Assembly (NCBI GenBank): GCA_951812965.1
Contig: OX638341.1
Location: 1,532,438 to 1,596,437 of the forward strand
DNA length: 64,000 nt
From: an uncultured Pseudohongiella sp.
GTDB lineage: Bacteria; Pseudomonadota; Gammaproteobacteria; Pseudomonadales; Pseudohongiellaceae
Direction of reading: 5' to 3'
The notes below the pieces were generated by a model. That model saw nothing but the letters and a program-made list of their open reading frames with translations, did not search any database and was not told where the DNA came from. Positions 1 to 9,183 of this stretch are shown here, piece by piece (the stretch's first letter is position 1; every line of letters starts with the position of its first letter). The position numbers and the translations under genes are program-made.

Positions 1-1
1 C

Positions 2-1261
2 GAGCAGCGGCATCCCGACCGCGACGATCTCGATCGCGCTTCGACCGAGCATCCCATTGTTCTGCGGCATGTATCGGGCCATCTGCTGGCGGCGAATTCA
101 GCAGCTCTCGATGCGGCCGGCGTCAACGCGGCTACCGCCGATCCGCCCGGCGGAATCATTCGCCGCCGCGCCGATGACGCCGAGCCGAACGGCGTCATGG
201 AAGAGACCGCCATGGGCCTGTTCCCCTCTCGCCAACTGGCTCCCGGGCGCTACCGGGAATTGCGCCGTCAGGCAATGGACATTTATGCGTCCTATGGCAT
301 CACTACCGCACAGGACAGCAATCTTTCGCCCGGCTATGTGGAGACCTTGCGCGAAGAAGCCGAATCGGCGCCGTTTCCCATCGACGTCGTCAGTTTCATA
401 ACGGCGAACAATCTGACCGACGAGGAACTCGCGGTGGTTCGCCACGACAGCGATTACGCGGGCGGCTTTCGCAACGGCGGCGTCAAGTTCATCCTCGACG
501 GTTCGCCACAAGGGCGCACGGCATGGATGTCGCAGCCCTATACCGAAGGCCCGCCCGGCGCTGCCGAGGATTACGTGGCCTATCCCAGCTATGAACCCCA
601 GGCCTGGCTGGACCGGATCGGGCTCATGCTCGACCGCGGTATGCCTGTGCTGGCCCACGCCAACGGCGACGCCGCCATCGAACTCATGATAGACGGTATC
701 GACAATGCGCTCGCGGGCGGGCCTGCGCCGGATCATCGCTCGGTCATCATTCACGCCCAATTGATTCGCGCCGACCAACTCGACCGTCTGCCGGCGCTGG
801 GCATTATCCCTTCGTACTACGCCGTGCATCCCTTCTTCTGGGGCGACTGGCACCGGCGCAGTTTCGGCGAACAGCGGGCCGCCTTCATCTCACCCTCGCG
901 GGCGACAATCGAGCGGAATATTCCCTTTACCATCCACAACGATTCACCGATCGTGCCGCCGGACATGATGCGGCTGATTTCCATTGCCGTGAATCGCGAA
1001 ACCCGCGGCGGATTCGTGTTGGGTCCGGAGCAGCGGCTGAGAGCGCGGGAAGCGCTGCATGCAGTCACTCTCGGAGCGGCCTACCAATATTTCGAGGAGG
1101 ACGAAAAAGGCAGCATCACACCGGGAAAACGCGCCGACCTCGTCATTCTGGGCGCCAATCCACTGACGGCCGATCCGGCGGAGCTGGCTGACATCCCGGT
1201 GCTCGAAACTTACGCCCGCGGGCGTTCGATCTTCCGCCGCGATGCAAATGAAACCCCGTAA
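2..1261 (+). CDS. Amidohydrolase family 3 protein (YtcJ-like), 5' truncated by window edge
   Basis: The frame is open from base 2, so the gene starts outside the window; 419 residues remain. The visible part opens with a stretch like HPIVLRHVSGHLLAANS, typical of the central part of the Amidohydro_3/YtcJ metal-dependent hydrolases, followed by MEETAMGL, the KFILDGSPQGRTAWM segment (catalytic Asp/Lys neighbourhood), HANGDAAIE (metal His) and the C-terminal TPGKRADLVILGANPL beta-sandwich return. Family members hydrolyse amides, carbamates or formyl groups; the substrate cannot be told here. A second, complete member of the family lies at 55396-57078 on the other strand. An internal ATG at 197 is not the true start because homology extends upstream of it. 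Confidence 0.85.
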   Translation, partial: EQRHPDRDDLDRASTEHPIVLRHVSGHLLAANSAALDAAGVNAATADPPGGIIRRRADDAEPNGVMEETAMGLFPSRQLAPGRYRELRRQAMDIYASYGITTAQDSNLSPGYVETLREEAESAPFPIDVVSFITANNLTDEELAVVRHDSDYAGGFRNGGVKFILDGSPQGRTAWMSQPYTEGPPGAAEDYVAYPSYEPQAWLDRIGLMLDRGMPVLAHANGDAAIELMIDGIDNALAGGPAPDHRSVIIHAQLIRADQLDRLPALGIIPSYYAVHPFFWGDWHRRSFGEQRAAFISPSRATIERNIPFTIHNDSPIVPPDMMRLISIAVNRETRGGFVLGPEQRLRAREALHAVTLGAAYQYFEEDEKGSITPGKRADLVILGANPLTADPAELADIPVLETYARGRSIFRRDANETP

Positions 1262-1272
1262 GCGAACCCAAC

Positions 1273-1312
1273 TACTCCCCCTCCGGGGGAGTCAAAACCG
1301 CGCAGCGGTTTT
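1273..1312. terminator. Double hairpin after the amidohydrolase gene (terminator or dispersed repeat)
   Basis: Two adjacent inverted repeats: ACTCCCC...GGGGAGT (1273-1291) and AAAACCGC-GCA-GCGGTTTT (1294-1312), the second ending in a short T run. They sit 12 bp after the stop codon of the amidohydrolase. The structure could end transcription in either direction. The pattern also resembles intergenic repeat families of proteobacteria. Confidence 0.5.
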
Positions 1313-1370
1313 GGTGGGGGCGAATTCACTCGAAAATTCCCGAAAGTAAACCACAAGTAAAGGAGAAATC

Positions 1371-2237
1371 ATGCAACTTGCTTTCATAGGTCTGGGCGTC
1401 ATGGGCTATCCCATGGCTGGTCATCTGCAGCAAAAGGCGGGTGCGGTCCGCGTTTACAATCGCAGCGCGGAAAAAGCCCGCAAATGGGTTGAGGAATTTG
1501 GCGGCGAAAGCGCGTCGACGCCCGCGGAAGCGGCGCGGGACTGCGACCTGGTGATGCTGTGCGTGGGTAACGATGACGATGTGCGGCAGGTTGCCCTGGG
1601 CGAAAACGGAGCACTGGCGGGAATGAAGCCGGGTTCAATCCTGATCGATCATACGACGGCGTCGGTTACGCTGGCGCGGGAATTGGAGGCCGGAGCGAGT
1701 TCGCGCGGGGTCGATTTTCTCGATGCGCCGGTTTCTGGTGGTCAGGCCGGAGCGGAAAACGGCGCCCTGACGATCATGATCGGTGGCGAGCCGCAAACCT
1801 ACGAGAGAGCCGAGTCGACTCTGGCGGCCTATGCGGCTTTCAGCAAGTTGATCGGGCCGGTGGGCAGCGGCCAGTTGGCCAAGATGGTCAACCAGATCTG
1901 CATCGCCGGTGTCGTGCAGGGATTGGCGGAAGCGCTCAATTTCGCGCTTCGCGCGGGGCTCGACGCCGAGGCGGTGATCGAAACGATATCGAAAGGCGCG
2001 GCGGGTTCCTGGCAGATGAGCAATCGCTGCCAGACGATGTTGCGCGACGAATACGAATTCGGATTCGCGGTGGACTGGATGCGCAAGGATCTGGGTATGG
2101 CGATAGAAGAGGCGGAGCGCATTGGTGCGGAATTGCCGGTAACGCGAACGGTGGACAGCTTCTACCGGGAAGTGCAGGAAATGGGCGGCGGGCGCTGGGA
2201 CACGTCGAGCTTGCTGACGCGCTTCACCCGCCGCTGA
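1371..2237 (+). CDS. NAD(P)-dependent beta-hydroxyacid dehydrogenase (3-hydroxyisobutyrate / tartronate-semialdehyde reductase family)
   Basis: A 288-residue protein of the usual length for the HIBADH/GarR/GlxR family. Visible are the N-terminal Rossmann fingerprint GLGVMGYPMAG (residues 7-17), the substrate-binding DAPVSGGQAGAENG segment (about 118-131) and the catalytic region GSGQLAKMVNQ with Lys171. A strong ribosome-binding site, AAAGGAG, precedes the ATG. It lies directly before the ROK regulator and TBDR-symporter genes on the same strand. Family members interconvert 3-hydroxyisobutyrate or D-glycerate with their semialdehydes. If the locus degrades a glycerate glycoside, tartronate-semialdehyde/D-glycerate would be a fitting substrate, but this is inference; sequence alone does not separate the subfamilies. 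Confidence 0.88.
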   Translation: MQLAFIGLGVMGYPMAGHLQQKAGAVRVYNRSAEKARKWVEEFGGESASTPAEAARDCDLVMLCVGNDDDVRQVALGENGALAGMKPGSILIDHTTASVTLARELEAGASSRGVDFLDAPVSGGQAGAENGALTIMIGGEPQTYERAESTLAAYAAFSKLIGPVGSGQLAKMVNQICIAGVVQGLAEALNFALRAGLDAEAVIETISKGAAGSWQMSNRCQTMLRDEYEFGFAVDWMRKDLGMAIEEAERIGAELPVTRTVDSFYREVQEMGGGRWDTSSLLTRFTRR

Positions 2238-2300
2238 GGGAGAAAGTGAAATTATCCGGGTTGTTTGCCCTCGCGCCGGCCTGTTAGCATCGCGTTCGAT

Positions 2301-3491
2301 ATGAGTTCCATCAGCGCCCAAAAATCTGCACCGGCGGCGGCCGCGGAATTTGATCCGACCACGCTAGAATACTTCCGCAGTGATCGCTTTCATCCGAACA
2401 GTGATGTCGAACAGACCATCGCAGGGCTTGTTCTGCGCCAAGGCGCCATGACCCAGGCGCAAATCTCGCGCTCGATCAATCGCCCTCAACAGACTGTTTC
2501 GCGCCTGCTCTCGCGCCTGATCGAGCGTGGTTCATTGCGACTTGGCGAGCGCGTTTCAAGCGGCAAGCGGGGACAACTCAGCGTCAAGGTCGAGATAGTG
2601 TCCGATTATGCGTACTCGTTCGGCGTTGCCATTCTCTGGGATGCGCTGGCCGTAACTCTGATGGATTTCTCCGGCGGGATTATCGACAGCAGGACTCGCG
2701 TCATGGCCACAATGTCGCATGATGCAGTGGTTCTTGAACTTCGCCGCATGATCGACGATTTGAAGACGCATTGGTCGATTGATCCCGACCGGATTTTCGC
2801 GGCCGGGGTTGGAATTCCAGGAACGTTCATGCGCGAGACCGGGCAGGTCAATACGCCTCTGGTGCTTGAAGAATGGACCAATGTCAACCTCGAGGAGGTG
2901 TTGGCCCATGATCTTGAACTTCCGGTATGGGTGGAGAATGACGGTAACGCCGCGGCGATCGGCGAAAGCTTGTTCGGGGTTGGCCGCCGGGCGCGCGACT
3001 TTGTTTATCTTTACATCGCCACCGGAATCGGCGGAGGGGTCATTCACAATGGCCAGCTCGTGCGAGGCGCTTTCGGCAACGCGGGTGAGGTCGCGCAGCT
3101 ATTGCCGCCGCTGATCTATCCGCATCCGAACCTGAAACTGTTGCGCGAACTCATCTGCCGCCACGAAATAGAAGTGGGATCAGTGTCCGATCTCGTCATG
3201 AACTTCGATCCCGACTGGCCAGGCGTCGACGAGTGGATCGCGCGCACGCGCGACTCGCTGTCACTGATCGCCTCGGCCTCCGCGGCCTTGCTGGACCCCG
3301 CGGTAATTGTCATCGGCGGGCGCATACCCCGCGCCCTGACGCAGAAAGTCATCCCGCATATTGAAATCTTCGATCAGCGGCGGCGTTCCTTCGAGCGCCC
3401 CTTGCCGGCTATCGTCGCCGCGGAAGCTGGCGGAGAATCAGTCTCGGTAGGCGCCGCGGCGCTCCCGTTCACGAAGTACTTTTTCCGCTAA
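2301..3491 (+). CDS. ROK family transcriptional regulator
   Basis: About 396 residues. An N-terminal winged helix-turn-helix (QAQISRSINRPQQTVSRL, about residues 53-70) is joined to a ROK sugar-kinase-like domain with the phosphate/sugar loop NDGNAAAIGESLFGVG (about 213-228) and the glycine-rich YIATGIGGGVI motif. Such proteins (NagC, XylR, Mlc types) are usually repressors released by a sugar. The cysteine zinc motif CXCGXXGC that most ROK proteins carry is not present; the region after GAFGNAGEV is replaced by PPLIYPHPNLK. I chose ATG 2301; an in-frame TTG at 2265 is an alternative, and neither has a clear ribosome-binding site. It sits upstream of the TBDR and probably controls it through the inverted repeat at 3514-3563. 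Confidence 0.85.
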   Translation: MSSISAQKSAPAAAAEFDPTTLEYFRSDRFHPNSDVEQTIAGLVLRQGAMTQAQISRSINRPQQTVSRLLSRLIERGSLRLGERVSSGKRGQLSVKVEIVSDYAYSFGVAILWDALAVTLMDFSGGIIDSRTRVMATMSHDAVVLELRRMIDDLKTHWSIDPDRIFAAGVGIPGTFMRETGQVNTPLVLEEWTNVNLEEVLAHDLELPVWVENDGNAAAIGESLFGVGRRARDFVYLYIATGIGGGVIHNGQLVRGAFGNAGEVAQLLPPLIYPHPNLKLLRELICRHEIEVGSVSDLVMNFDPDWPGVDEWIARTRDSLSLIASASAALLDPAVIVIGGRIPRALTQKVIPHIEIFDQRRRSFERPLPAIVAAEAGGESVSVGAAALPFTKYFFR

Positions 3492-3513
3492 CGCAATCGC
3501 AATACTCCCAAAA

Positions 3514-3563
3514 TGCGTAAATAAAACTGAAATAACTGGCCATTTGGTATTGTTATTTACGCA
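3514..3563. promoter_or_regulatory. Perfect 11-bp inverted repeat, candidate operator upstream of TBDR
   Basis: TGCGTAAATAA (3514-3524) and TTATTTACGCA (3553-3563) form a perfect inverted repeat with a 28-bp spacer, in the 140-bp gap between the ROK regulator stop and the TBDR start. The half-sites (TTATTT/AAATAA) resemble the AT-rich half-sites described for NagC/XylR-type ROK operators. The repeat could also form an RNA stem. It is the most likely control element of the TBDR-symporter genes. Confidence 0.5.
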
Positions 3564-3632
3564 CAACGGGTATAGCATCAAGAGAACACAGTATTTCCTT
3601 TACAGAAAATCAAAGGAAACGGGGGGTTGAAT

Positions 3633-6137
3633 ATGCGTTGCTTTAAACTGACGGCGATAGTGTCTGCTTCATTCATGTATGTATGGTCCTGCGCGGCATT
3701 GGCGCAGGAAGCGCCTGATTCGGATCGAGACTCCGATATCGAAGAAATCGTGGTGACCGGCACGGGCGTTGCCCGGACGGGCTTCGACACGCCGCAATCT
3801 GTGTCACAGTTCGCGGAGGAAGATCTCAGGTCTTTCAATTCATCAAGTCAGGCCGATATCCTGACCCAGTTGCCGGGCATCAGCGCCGAGGGCGGGGGCG
3901 GCGAAGTCGCGACCAATGTATTTCACCGCGCGCTTCCGTCTGGCGGCCAGTTCTCGTTCACGCCACTCCTGTATGACGGCATGCCCTCGTTTACGACCTT
4001 CGGTCTGAATTCTTCGGCCTTTGACGTCTACTTTCGCAACGATCTTGGCATTGAGCGCTCCGAGTTCGTGAGCGGCGGCGTTTCGAACTTGTTCGGCCCG
4101 GGTTCGGTAGCCGGTATTATCAACTATATTTCAGCTACCGGCGGACCGGAGCCGGCCGGTACGGTGCAGCTTGAAACCGCCGAAGAAGGCAGATTCCGGG
4201 GCGACTATTTCTTCAGCGGTCCCCTTGGCGGCAGCGACTCGAACACCTTCTACGCGCTGTCCGGATACTACCGCGTCGACGAGGGTCCGCTTACATCGGG
4301 CCTCGACACCCAGGGCTATCAGCTTCGAGGCAATATCAGGCACGAGTTCGACGATGGCTCGGGCTCAATGACCCTTTACACCCAGTTGATCGACGACAGC
4401 GTGCAGTTCTTCCTGCCATTGCCCGTCGATGGCCGGACGCGGGAGCGGGTCAGCGGCAACGACGGCGCCGAAGTATTCACCATGAATACGGTCGAGGCGA
4501 TCGGCCTGGGATACGATACTCCGGGCGGCCGCTTCCAGACGCCCATCGGCGACGGCGTCGTCACCCAGGGACAGATGGTCGCTTTCGTGCTCGACAGGGA
4601 TATCAACGACGACTGGACGCTGAATACGAAACTGCGATACGCGCGCTACGATCACCAGTTCAATCTTTTCCTCGATGGCGACGCGCTTGGCCCCAATACG
4701 CCCGAGACCCAGGCCGAGTATCTTTCCCGGCGCGGCATAGATTCCGCGTTTCATGACCGCGCCCGATTCACCTATGTCCAATCCGGCCGGAATTTGGCCC
4801 CGTCCGACCTCGTGTTCGGTAATCGCACGCTAGATCGCTGGCGAGACGCGACCGACATGTCGGCGGAAATGAGCCTGGGACGCAACTTCCTTGTCGGCGA
4901 TGCCGAGCATGGCCTTACCATCGGCGGGTTTTTCTCGAATTCGCAAGCCGACGATCTCAATTACATCACCACCTATCTGGGCGATTTCCGCAATGCGCCG
5001 CTGCTGGTCGATGTCGAACTGATGGGGGTCGAGGAAGACGCCTCGGGACAACTGGCCGCGGCCGCCGACCCTGGCGCTGTGTACCACTGGACCCGTAACG
5101 GACTGGCGAAGAGCAATGGACTCGTGGGATACCGCGATCGAAGCGCGCGCCGCGCGGCGTTCTATATCGCCGATCAGATCGAGGCCGGCCGTTGGTCATA
5201 CGACCTTGGCGTCCGGGTCGAGCGCCTGGAAGGGGATGTCAAGCAGTTCAATACATCGTCTTTCGTGATGAGCAACGATCCCAGCGTAAGCAATAATATC
5301 GAGACTGTCAGCTACACCGACGGCTCGCTGACCAGCGACTCGCTCGGCGCCACGGAGTGGGCGGTTTCCGCCGGCGCGCTGTATCGGTTGAACGACGAGG
5401 TCAACTTGTTCGCGAATGCTTCCCGCGGTTTCTTTTTTCCGCAGATCCGCAGCGTGCCGTTCAATCAAGGAAGGCTGGCCTCTTACGCGGGCGAGATCAT
5501 CGATACCATCGAGGCCGGAGTAAAGTACGAAAACCAGACCATAACGGCTCAGGCGCTGTTTTTCAGATCGACCCTGGATGACCGGCGCAATGTCGATTTC
5601 ATCAACGATCCTAATAATCCCGGTAACATTATCGAGGACGTGTCGCTGCAATCGACCGAGGCTTATGGCGTTGAAGCGGGCGTGATGCTGTATCTGAACG
5701 ATTATATTTCGCTGAACGGCAATATCACGCTGCGCGAACACGAATTCACCAAGGCCGATGGCAATCCGGCGATAGTAGGCAACGAACTGAGGCGGCAGCC
5801 GACCGAAATGGCCAACCTCGGCGCCCGTTTCGCCTATCAGGGTTTCGCGGGCGCCTTGTTGTACAACTATCATGGCGGCAACTTCGCCAACGACTCGAAC
5901 ACGGTCAGCCTGGACTCTTACGGGTTGTGGCGGCTGGAAGCGGGCTACTCGTTCGACCTTGGCGACGATGACGCCATGCGCGTCAGTTTGCATGTTTTCA
6001 ACTTGACCGACGAGCAGGGCATAACGGAAGGTTCGCCGCGTCAGGGCAACGCGCAGTCAGGCCAGCCCGCGCAGTTCTTCGTAGGCAGGCCTATTCTTCC
6101 GCGGCGGGCGTCGCTCAGGGTCACTTACGACTTTTAG
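3633..6137 (+). CDS. TonB-dependent outer-membrane receptor
   Basis: About 834 residues, a normal TBDR length. A signal peptide ends near SCAALAQEA, then comes a TonB box-like EEIVVTGTGVAR and a plug domain (PQSVSQFAEEDLRSF, DILTQLPGI, GPGSVAGIINYISA), followed by a 22-strand-type barrel rich in aromatic pairs and ending in RRASLRVTYDF with the terminal Phe expected for BAM insertion. It imports a large or scarce substrate across the outer membrane using TonB energy. The start could be TTG 3627 or ATG 3633; the G-rich run 3621-3626 fits ATG 3633. The symporter gene follows 85 bp downstream, so outer- and inner-membrane steps are paired. The substrate is not identifiable from sequence; context points to a glycoside. 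Confidence 0.92.
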   Translation: MRCFKLTAIVSASFMYVWSCAALAQEAPDSDRDSDIEEIVVTGTGVARTGFDTPQSVSQFAEEDLRSFNSSSQADILTQLPGISAEGGGGEVATNVFHRALPSGGQFSFTPLLYDGMPSFTTFGLNSSAFDVYFRNDLGIERSEFVSGGVSNLFGPGSVAGIINYISATGGPEPAGTVQLETAEEGRFRGDYFFSGPLGGSDSNTFYALSGYYRVDEGPLTSGLDTQGYQLRGNIRHEFDDGSGSMTLYTQLIDDSVQFFLPLPVDGRTRERVSGNDGAEVFTMNTVEAIGLGYDTPGGRFQTPIGDGVVTQGQMVAFVLDRDINDDWTLNTKLRYARYDHQFNLFLDGDALGPNTPETQAEYLSRRGIDSAFHDRARFTYVQSGRNLAPSDLVFGNRTLDRWRDATDMSAEMSLGRNFLVGDAEHGLTIGGFFSNSQADDLNYITTYLGDFRNAPLLVDVELMGVEEDASGQLAAAADPGAVYHWTRNGLAKSNGLVGYRDRSARRAAFYIADQIEAGRWSYDLGVRVERLEGDVKQFNTSSFVMSNDPSVSNNIETVSYTDGSLTSDSLGATEWAVSAGALYRLNDEVNLFANASRGFFFPQIRSVPFNQGRLASYAGEIIDTIEAGVKYENQTITAQALFFRSTLDDRRNVDFINDPNNPGNIIEDVSLQSTEAYGVEAGVMLYLNDYISLNGNITLREHEFTKADGNPAIVGNELRRQPTEMANLGARFAYQGFAGALLYNYHGGNFANDSNTVSLDSYGLWRLEAGYSFDLGDDDAMRVSLHVFNLTDEQGITEGSPRQGNAQSGQPAQFFVGRPILPRRASLRVTYDF

Positions 6138-6170
6138 GGGATAATGCGCCGGCGGATGATCTCCGCCCAG

Positions 6171-6196
6171 CCCCCGGGAGCGGCGGCCCCCGGGGG
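6171..6196. other. GC-rich hairpin between TBDR and symporter
   Basis: CCCCCGGG (6171-6178) pairs perfectly with CCCGGGGG (6189-6196) across a 10-nt loop, in the intergenic gap before the symporter start at 6223. No T run follows, so it looks less like an intrinsic terminator than a processing or mRNA-stability element that would allow different levels of receptor and symporter. Confidence 0.35.
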
Positions 6197-6222
6197 TCGG
6201 TCGCGGAGGAACCCCTAGCGCT

Positions 6223-7800
6223 ATGAATGCTTTCGATTACGTCGTCATCCTCGCCTATCTGGCGATGCTGTTGGGACTGGGTTACTTCTTCAAGGAGCAG
6301 CATTCCAAAAAGGACTACTTTCTCGGCGGCCGCGAACTCGGCGTATTTCCGCTTACATTGTCGACGATGGCCACGCAACTCTCGGCCATCAGTTTCATTT
6401 CGGCGCCGGCCTTTGTCGGATTGCGCGAAGGCGGCGGCATGGTGTGGCTGTCCTACGAGTTCGCCGTGCCCATCGCCATGCTTTTGCTCATGGTGTATGT
6501 ACTGCCCGCGCTCTACCGCTCCGGCGTGGTCAGCATCTATGATTTTCTTGAGCGCCGCTTCGGCATCTCGACCCGACTGCTGATCTCGTTCGTTTTTCTG
6601 GTGAGCCGCGCTTTTGGCACCAGCATCGCCATCTACGCTACCGCGCTCATTCTGAACACTGCCATGGGCATAGATTTTTTTGCCGCCATCGCCGTGATCG
6701 GAGTGATTACCCTGATCTACTCATTCCAGGGCGGAATGAAGGCGGTGGTTTACTCCGACGCGGCGCAGATGATCCTGATATTTTTCGGGGTAGCCATGAT
6801 TCTGGTGTTTTCGTTGCGCAACATGGGTGGTCTCGATGCTTTCCTGACCAATATCGACACCAGTCGCTTGACCGTGCTGCGTACCGATTCCTGGGGCTTC
6901 TCGGGCGATGAATGGGGGCTGTGGCCGATGATTTTCGGCGGTATCGTCCTCTACGCTTCCTACTATGGCTGCGACCAGACCCAGGCGCAGCGCACGCTGT
7001 CGGCGAGAGACGAAGGCGCGGTGCGGCGCATATTGCTGTTCAACGGACTGGCCAGATTTCCGGTGGTCTTGCTGTACTGCGCCACGGGTCTGGTGCTGGG
7101 TACGTTCGCGGTCATGAACCCGGAATTTCTCGCCCAGATCGATCCGGCGGCGCCCGACACGCTGGTTCCGCTGTTCATAGTCCAGTACATGCCCAACGGG
7201 CTCATCGGCTTGCTGATCGTAGCCTTGCTCGCGGCGAGCATGTCGTCGCTGAGTTCTGTGGTCAATTCGCTGTCCGCGGTCAGTATCGAGGATTACATGC
7301 GCCTGACCGGGAAAAAGCTCGACAAGGACCGCTACGTTTTCTGGTCGCGGGCAACCGTATTGTTTTGGGGCGTCGTGATCGTCCTGTTATCCGTTTTTGG
7401 CGGCGGTATCGCGCCGACGGTGATCGAAGCCATAAACAAGATCGGTTCGGTATTTTACGGGCCCATACTTGCGACTTTTCTGCTGGCGATCCTGTTTCGG
7501 CGGGTAAATTCGTTCGGCGCCAATGCCGGCTTGCTGACCGGGGTAGGCGTGAATCTCTATCTTTGGCTTGGGGAGCCGCAGATATTCTGGCTGTGGTGGA
7601 ATTTCATAGGCTGCGCCGTTACCATCGGCGTCGCCGTGCTTGCGGCGGCATTCGCGGGCGGAAAGGCGGCCCTTACGCGGGAAGTGGAGCGGAGTTGGGG
7701 CGTCGGGGTATGGGAGCGCGGCGAGACCATTACTTTGCTTGCCGCTTTCGCGGCCATGCTGCTGATTGGCTGGCTCATTCCTATCGCGTTCGGCGCTTGA
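6223..7800 (+). CDS. Sodium:solute symporter (SSS/SLC5 family)
   Basis: 525 residues with about 13 predicted membrane helices, the standard SSS topology. The early helices carry the family features LGYFFKEQHSKKDYFLGGRE and LSTMATQLSAISFISAPA, and the middle has YSFQGGMKAVVYSDAAQM, the Na+-site helix typical of SGLT/NanT-like members. It should carry a solute across the inner membrane with Na+. It follows the TBDR and converges with the glycosidase gene with only 3 bp between the two stops. The neighbouring glycosidase lacks a signal peptide, so the imported solute is likely an intact glycoside cleaved in the cytoplasm. Confidence 0.9.
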   Translation: MNAFDYVVILAYLAMLLGLGYFFKEQHSKKDYFLGGRELGVFPLTLSTMATQLSAISFISAPAFVGLREGGGMVWLSYEFAVPIAMLLLMVYVLPALYRSGVVSIYDFLERRFGISTRLLISFVFLVSRAFGTSIAIYATALILNTAMGIDFFAAIAVIGVITLIYSFQGGMKAVVYSDAAQMILIFFGVAMILVFSLRNMGGLDAFLTNIDTSRLTVLRTDSWGFSGDEWGLWPMIFGGIVLYASYYGCDQTQAQRTLSARDEGAVRRILLFNGLARFPVVLLYCATGLVLGTFAVMNPEFLAQIDPAAPDTLVPLFIVQYMPNGLIGLLIVALLAASMSSLSSVVNSLSAVSIEDYMRLTGKKLDKDRYVFWSRATVLFWGVVIVLLSVFGGGIAPTVIEAINKIGSVFYGPILATFLLAILFRRVNSFGANAGLLTGVGVNLYLWLGEPQIFWLWWNFIGCAVTIGVAVLAAAFAGGKAALTREVERSWGVGVWERGETITLLAAFAAMLLIGWLIPIAFGA

Positions 7801-7803
7801 GCG

Positions 7804-9063
7804 TTACCGGCCAAGCCAGTAAAGGGCTACCGCGGCTGTCCACGAAAAGTTTCCGCCTCCGCAGCCCTCGCCCGTTTCGGAGTTGAAGTATTCGTAATAG
7901 CCCCCGGCCGTCTCGATGCACTTGCGAGTGTTACTCCTGATCCGTTCGGCAAGGTCGTCATATCCATACGCACGCAGTCCTTCAGCGATCATCCAGTTGA
8001 TGTGCAGCCACACAGGCCCGCGCCAATAGCGCTGGGGTTCGTACCGGGCGCTCGCCGGATGAGTCGATGATAGTCCGAAATTGCTTGCGCCAAGCCATTC
8101 CTCGACCAGGGCAGCCATTGCCCCCGCCTGCTCGTCGTCCGCGAGCAATCCGAAGAGTGGGAGTAGCGTACCGGTGGTGACCTCGGCTAGCGGCGCGTCC
8201 GCGATGATGTCCCGATTCAGAAAGCAACGATCTCTGCCTGACCAGCATGCGCTGACCGCCGCCCGGGTTCTGGCGAGTTCGGATTCAAGGCCGGGAATGG
8301 CGGCATCTTGCCCGAAAATCCGGCAAAGTTCGATCAAGTCGCGGGTGGCGCGGTGCAGGATGGAGACCGTGCCGATATCGACCACCCGATATGGCGAAGC
8401 AGCGGAGATGAGTTCCGGATCGAAATCGTTCTTTTTCTGAAGTTCTATCAAATGCAGGTAACGGTTGTACTCAAGCCTGCCCGGTCTTTCCTCTTTGTCG
8501 ACGTGCCCAAGATCACGGCGCCGATACTTCCATTTGACTTCCGGGACACGGGCAAGCGGGCCGTCCCAGGCAGGACTATTGTCCATTCCCGATTCCCACG
8601 GATGAAAACTTTGCACCAACCCGTTGTTGTCGCGATCCCGGTCGCGATACCACCACTCGTGATAACCAAGCAGTCCTGGCAGCAGCGCTCGCGCCTCGGC
8701 CCGGGCTCTCGCGGCATCGCCGGATCGCTGCAACATGAGGTTGATCGCCGTTGCCCAAACAGGTGGCTGGGAGATGGAACTCGAAGGTATCGCGGCCTTG
8801 GCGCCCCAGACTTCGGGTCCGGGGAAATAGGATTCCGAATGGCCATGAAACAGGATATGCGGCAACATGCCGTTATCCCATTGGCCACGAAACATGGTGT
8901 GCGCCTCCTCCCATGCGCGCGCTTCGTCGAAAGTGAGCCAGCCGAGCGCCGTTATGGCCGAATCCCAATTCCATTGGAAGGGATAGAGGCCCCTCGTGGG
9001 CACCGTGTGACCATCCTGGTCGTTTTGTCGCAGAATCGCACGGGCGGAGTCAAGATCGATCAT
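7804..9063 (-). CDS. GH63-like glycoside hydrolase (glucosylglycerate/mannosylglycerate hydrolase type)
   Basis: 419 residues without a signal peptide, so cytoplasmic. The alpha/alpha-barrel family signatures are YPFQWNWDSA near residue 30, HPWESGMDNSPAWDGPL near the middle (the Asp of NSPxWD corresponds to the general acid in MGH1/GgH proteins) and YYEYFNSETGEGCGGGNFSW near the C-terminus (Glu as putative base). These are shared by GH63 glucosylglycerate and mannosylglycerate hydrolases, which release D-glycerate and a hexose. Other GH63/GH37-like alpha-glucosidases remain possible. It converges on the symporter gene and is the likely enzyme of the TBDR-symporter locus. Start ATG 9063 with a modest AGGGA upstream. 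Confidence 0.75.
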   Translation of the reverse strand: MIDLDSARAILRQNDQDGHTVPTRGLYPFQWNWDSAITALGWLTFDEARAWEEAHTMFRGQWDNGMLPHILFHGHSESYFPGPEVWGAKAAIPSSSISQPPVWATAINLMLQRSGDAARARAEARALLPGLLGYHEWWYRDRDRDNNGLVQSFHPWESGMDNSPAWDGPLARVPEVKWKYRRRDLGHVDKEERPGRLEYNRYLHLIELQKKNDFDPELISAASPYRVVDIGTVSILHRATRDLIELCRIFGQDAAIPGLESELARTRAAVSACWSGRDRCFLNRDIIADAPLAEVTTGTLLPLFGLLADDEQAGAMAALVEEWLGASNFGLSSTHPASARYEPQRYWRGPVWLHINWMIAEGLRAYGYDDLAERIRSNTRKCIETAGGYYEYFNSETGEGCGGGNFSWTAAVALYWLGR

Positions 9064-9183
9064 TTTCCCTGCTTGCGCCGCCTTCCTTCATGAATGACGT
9101 TTGCTTGCGTCAGCCTATGCACTGGCATCGCTTCATTGCGAGAAAATAGCACTGATCGAGGGGTCAAAGCAAAGCCTGAAACC

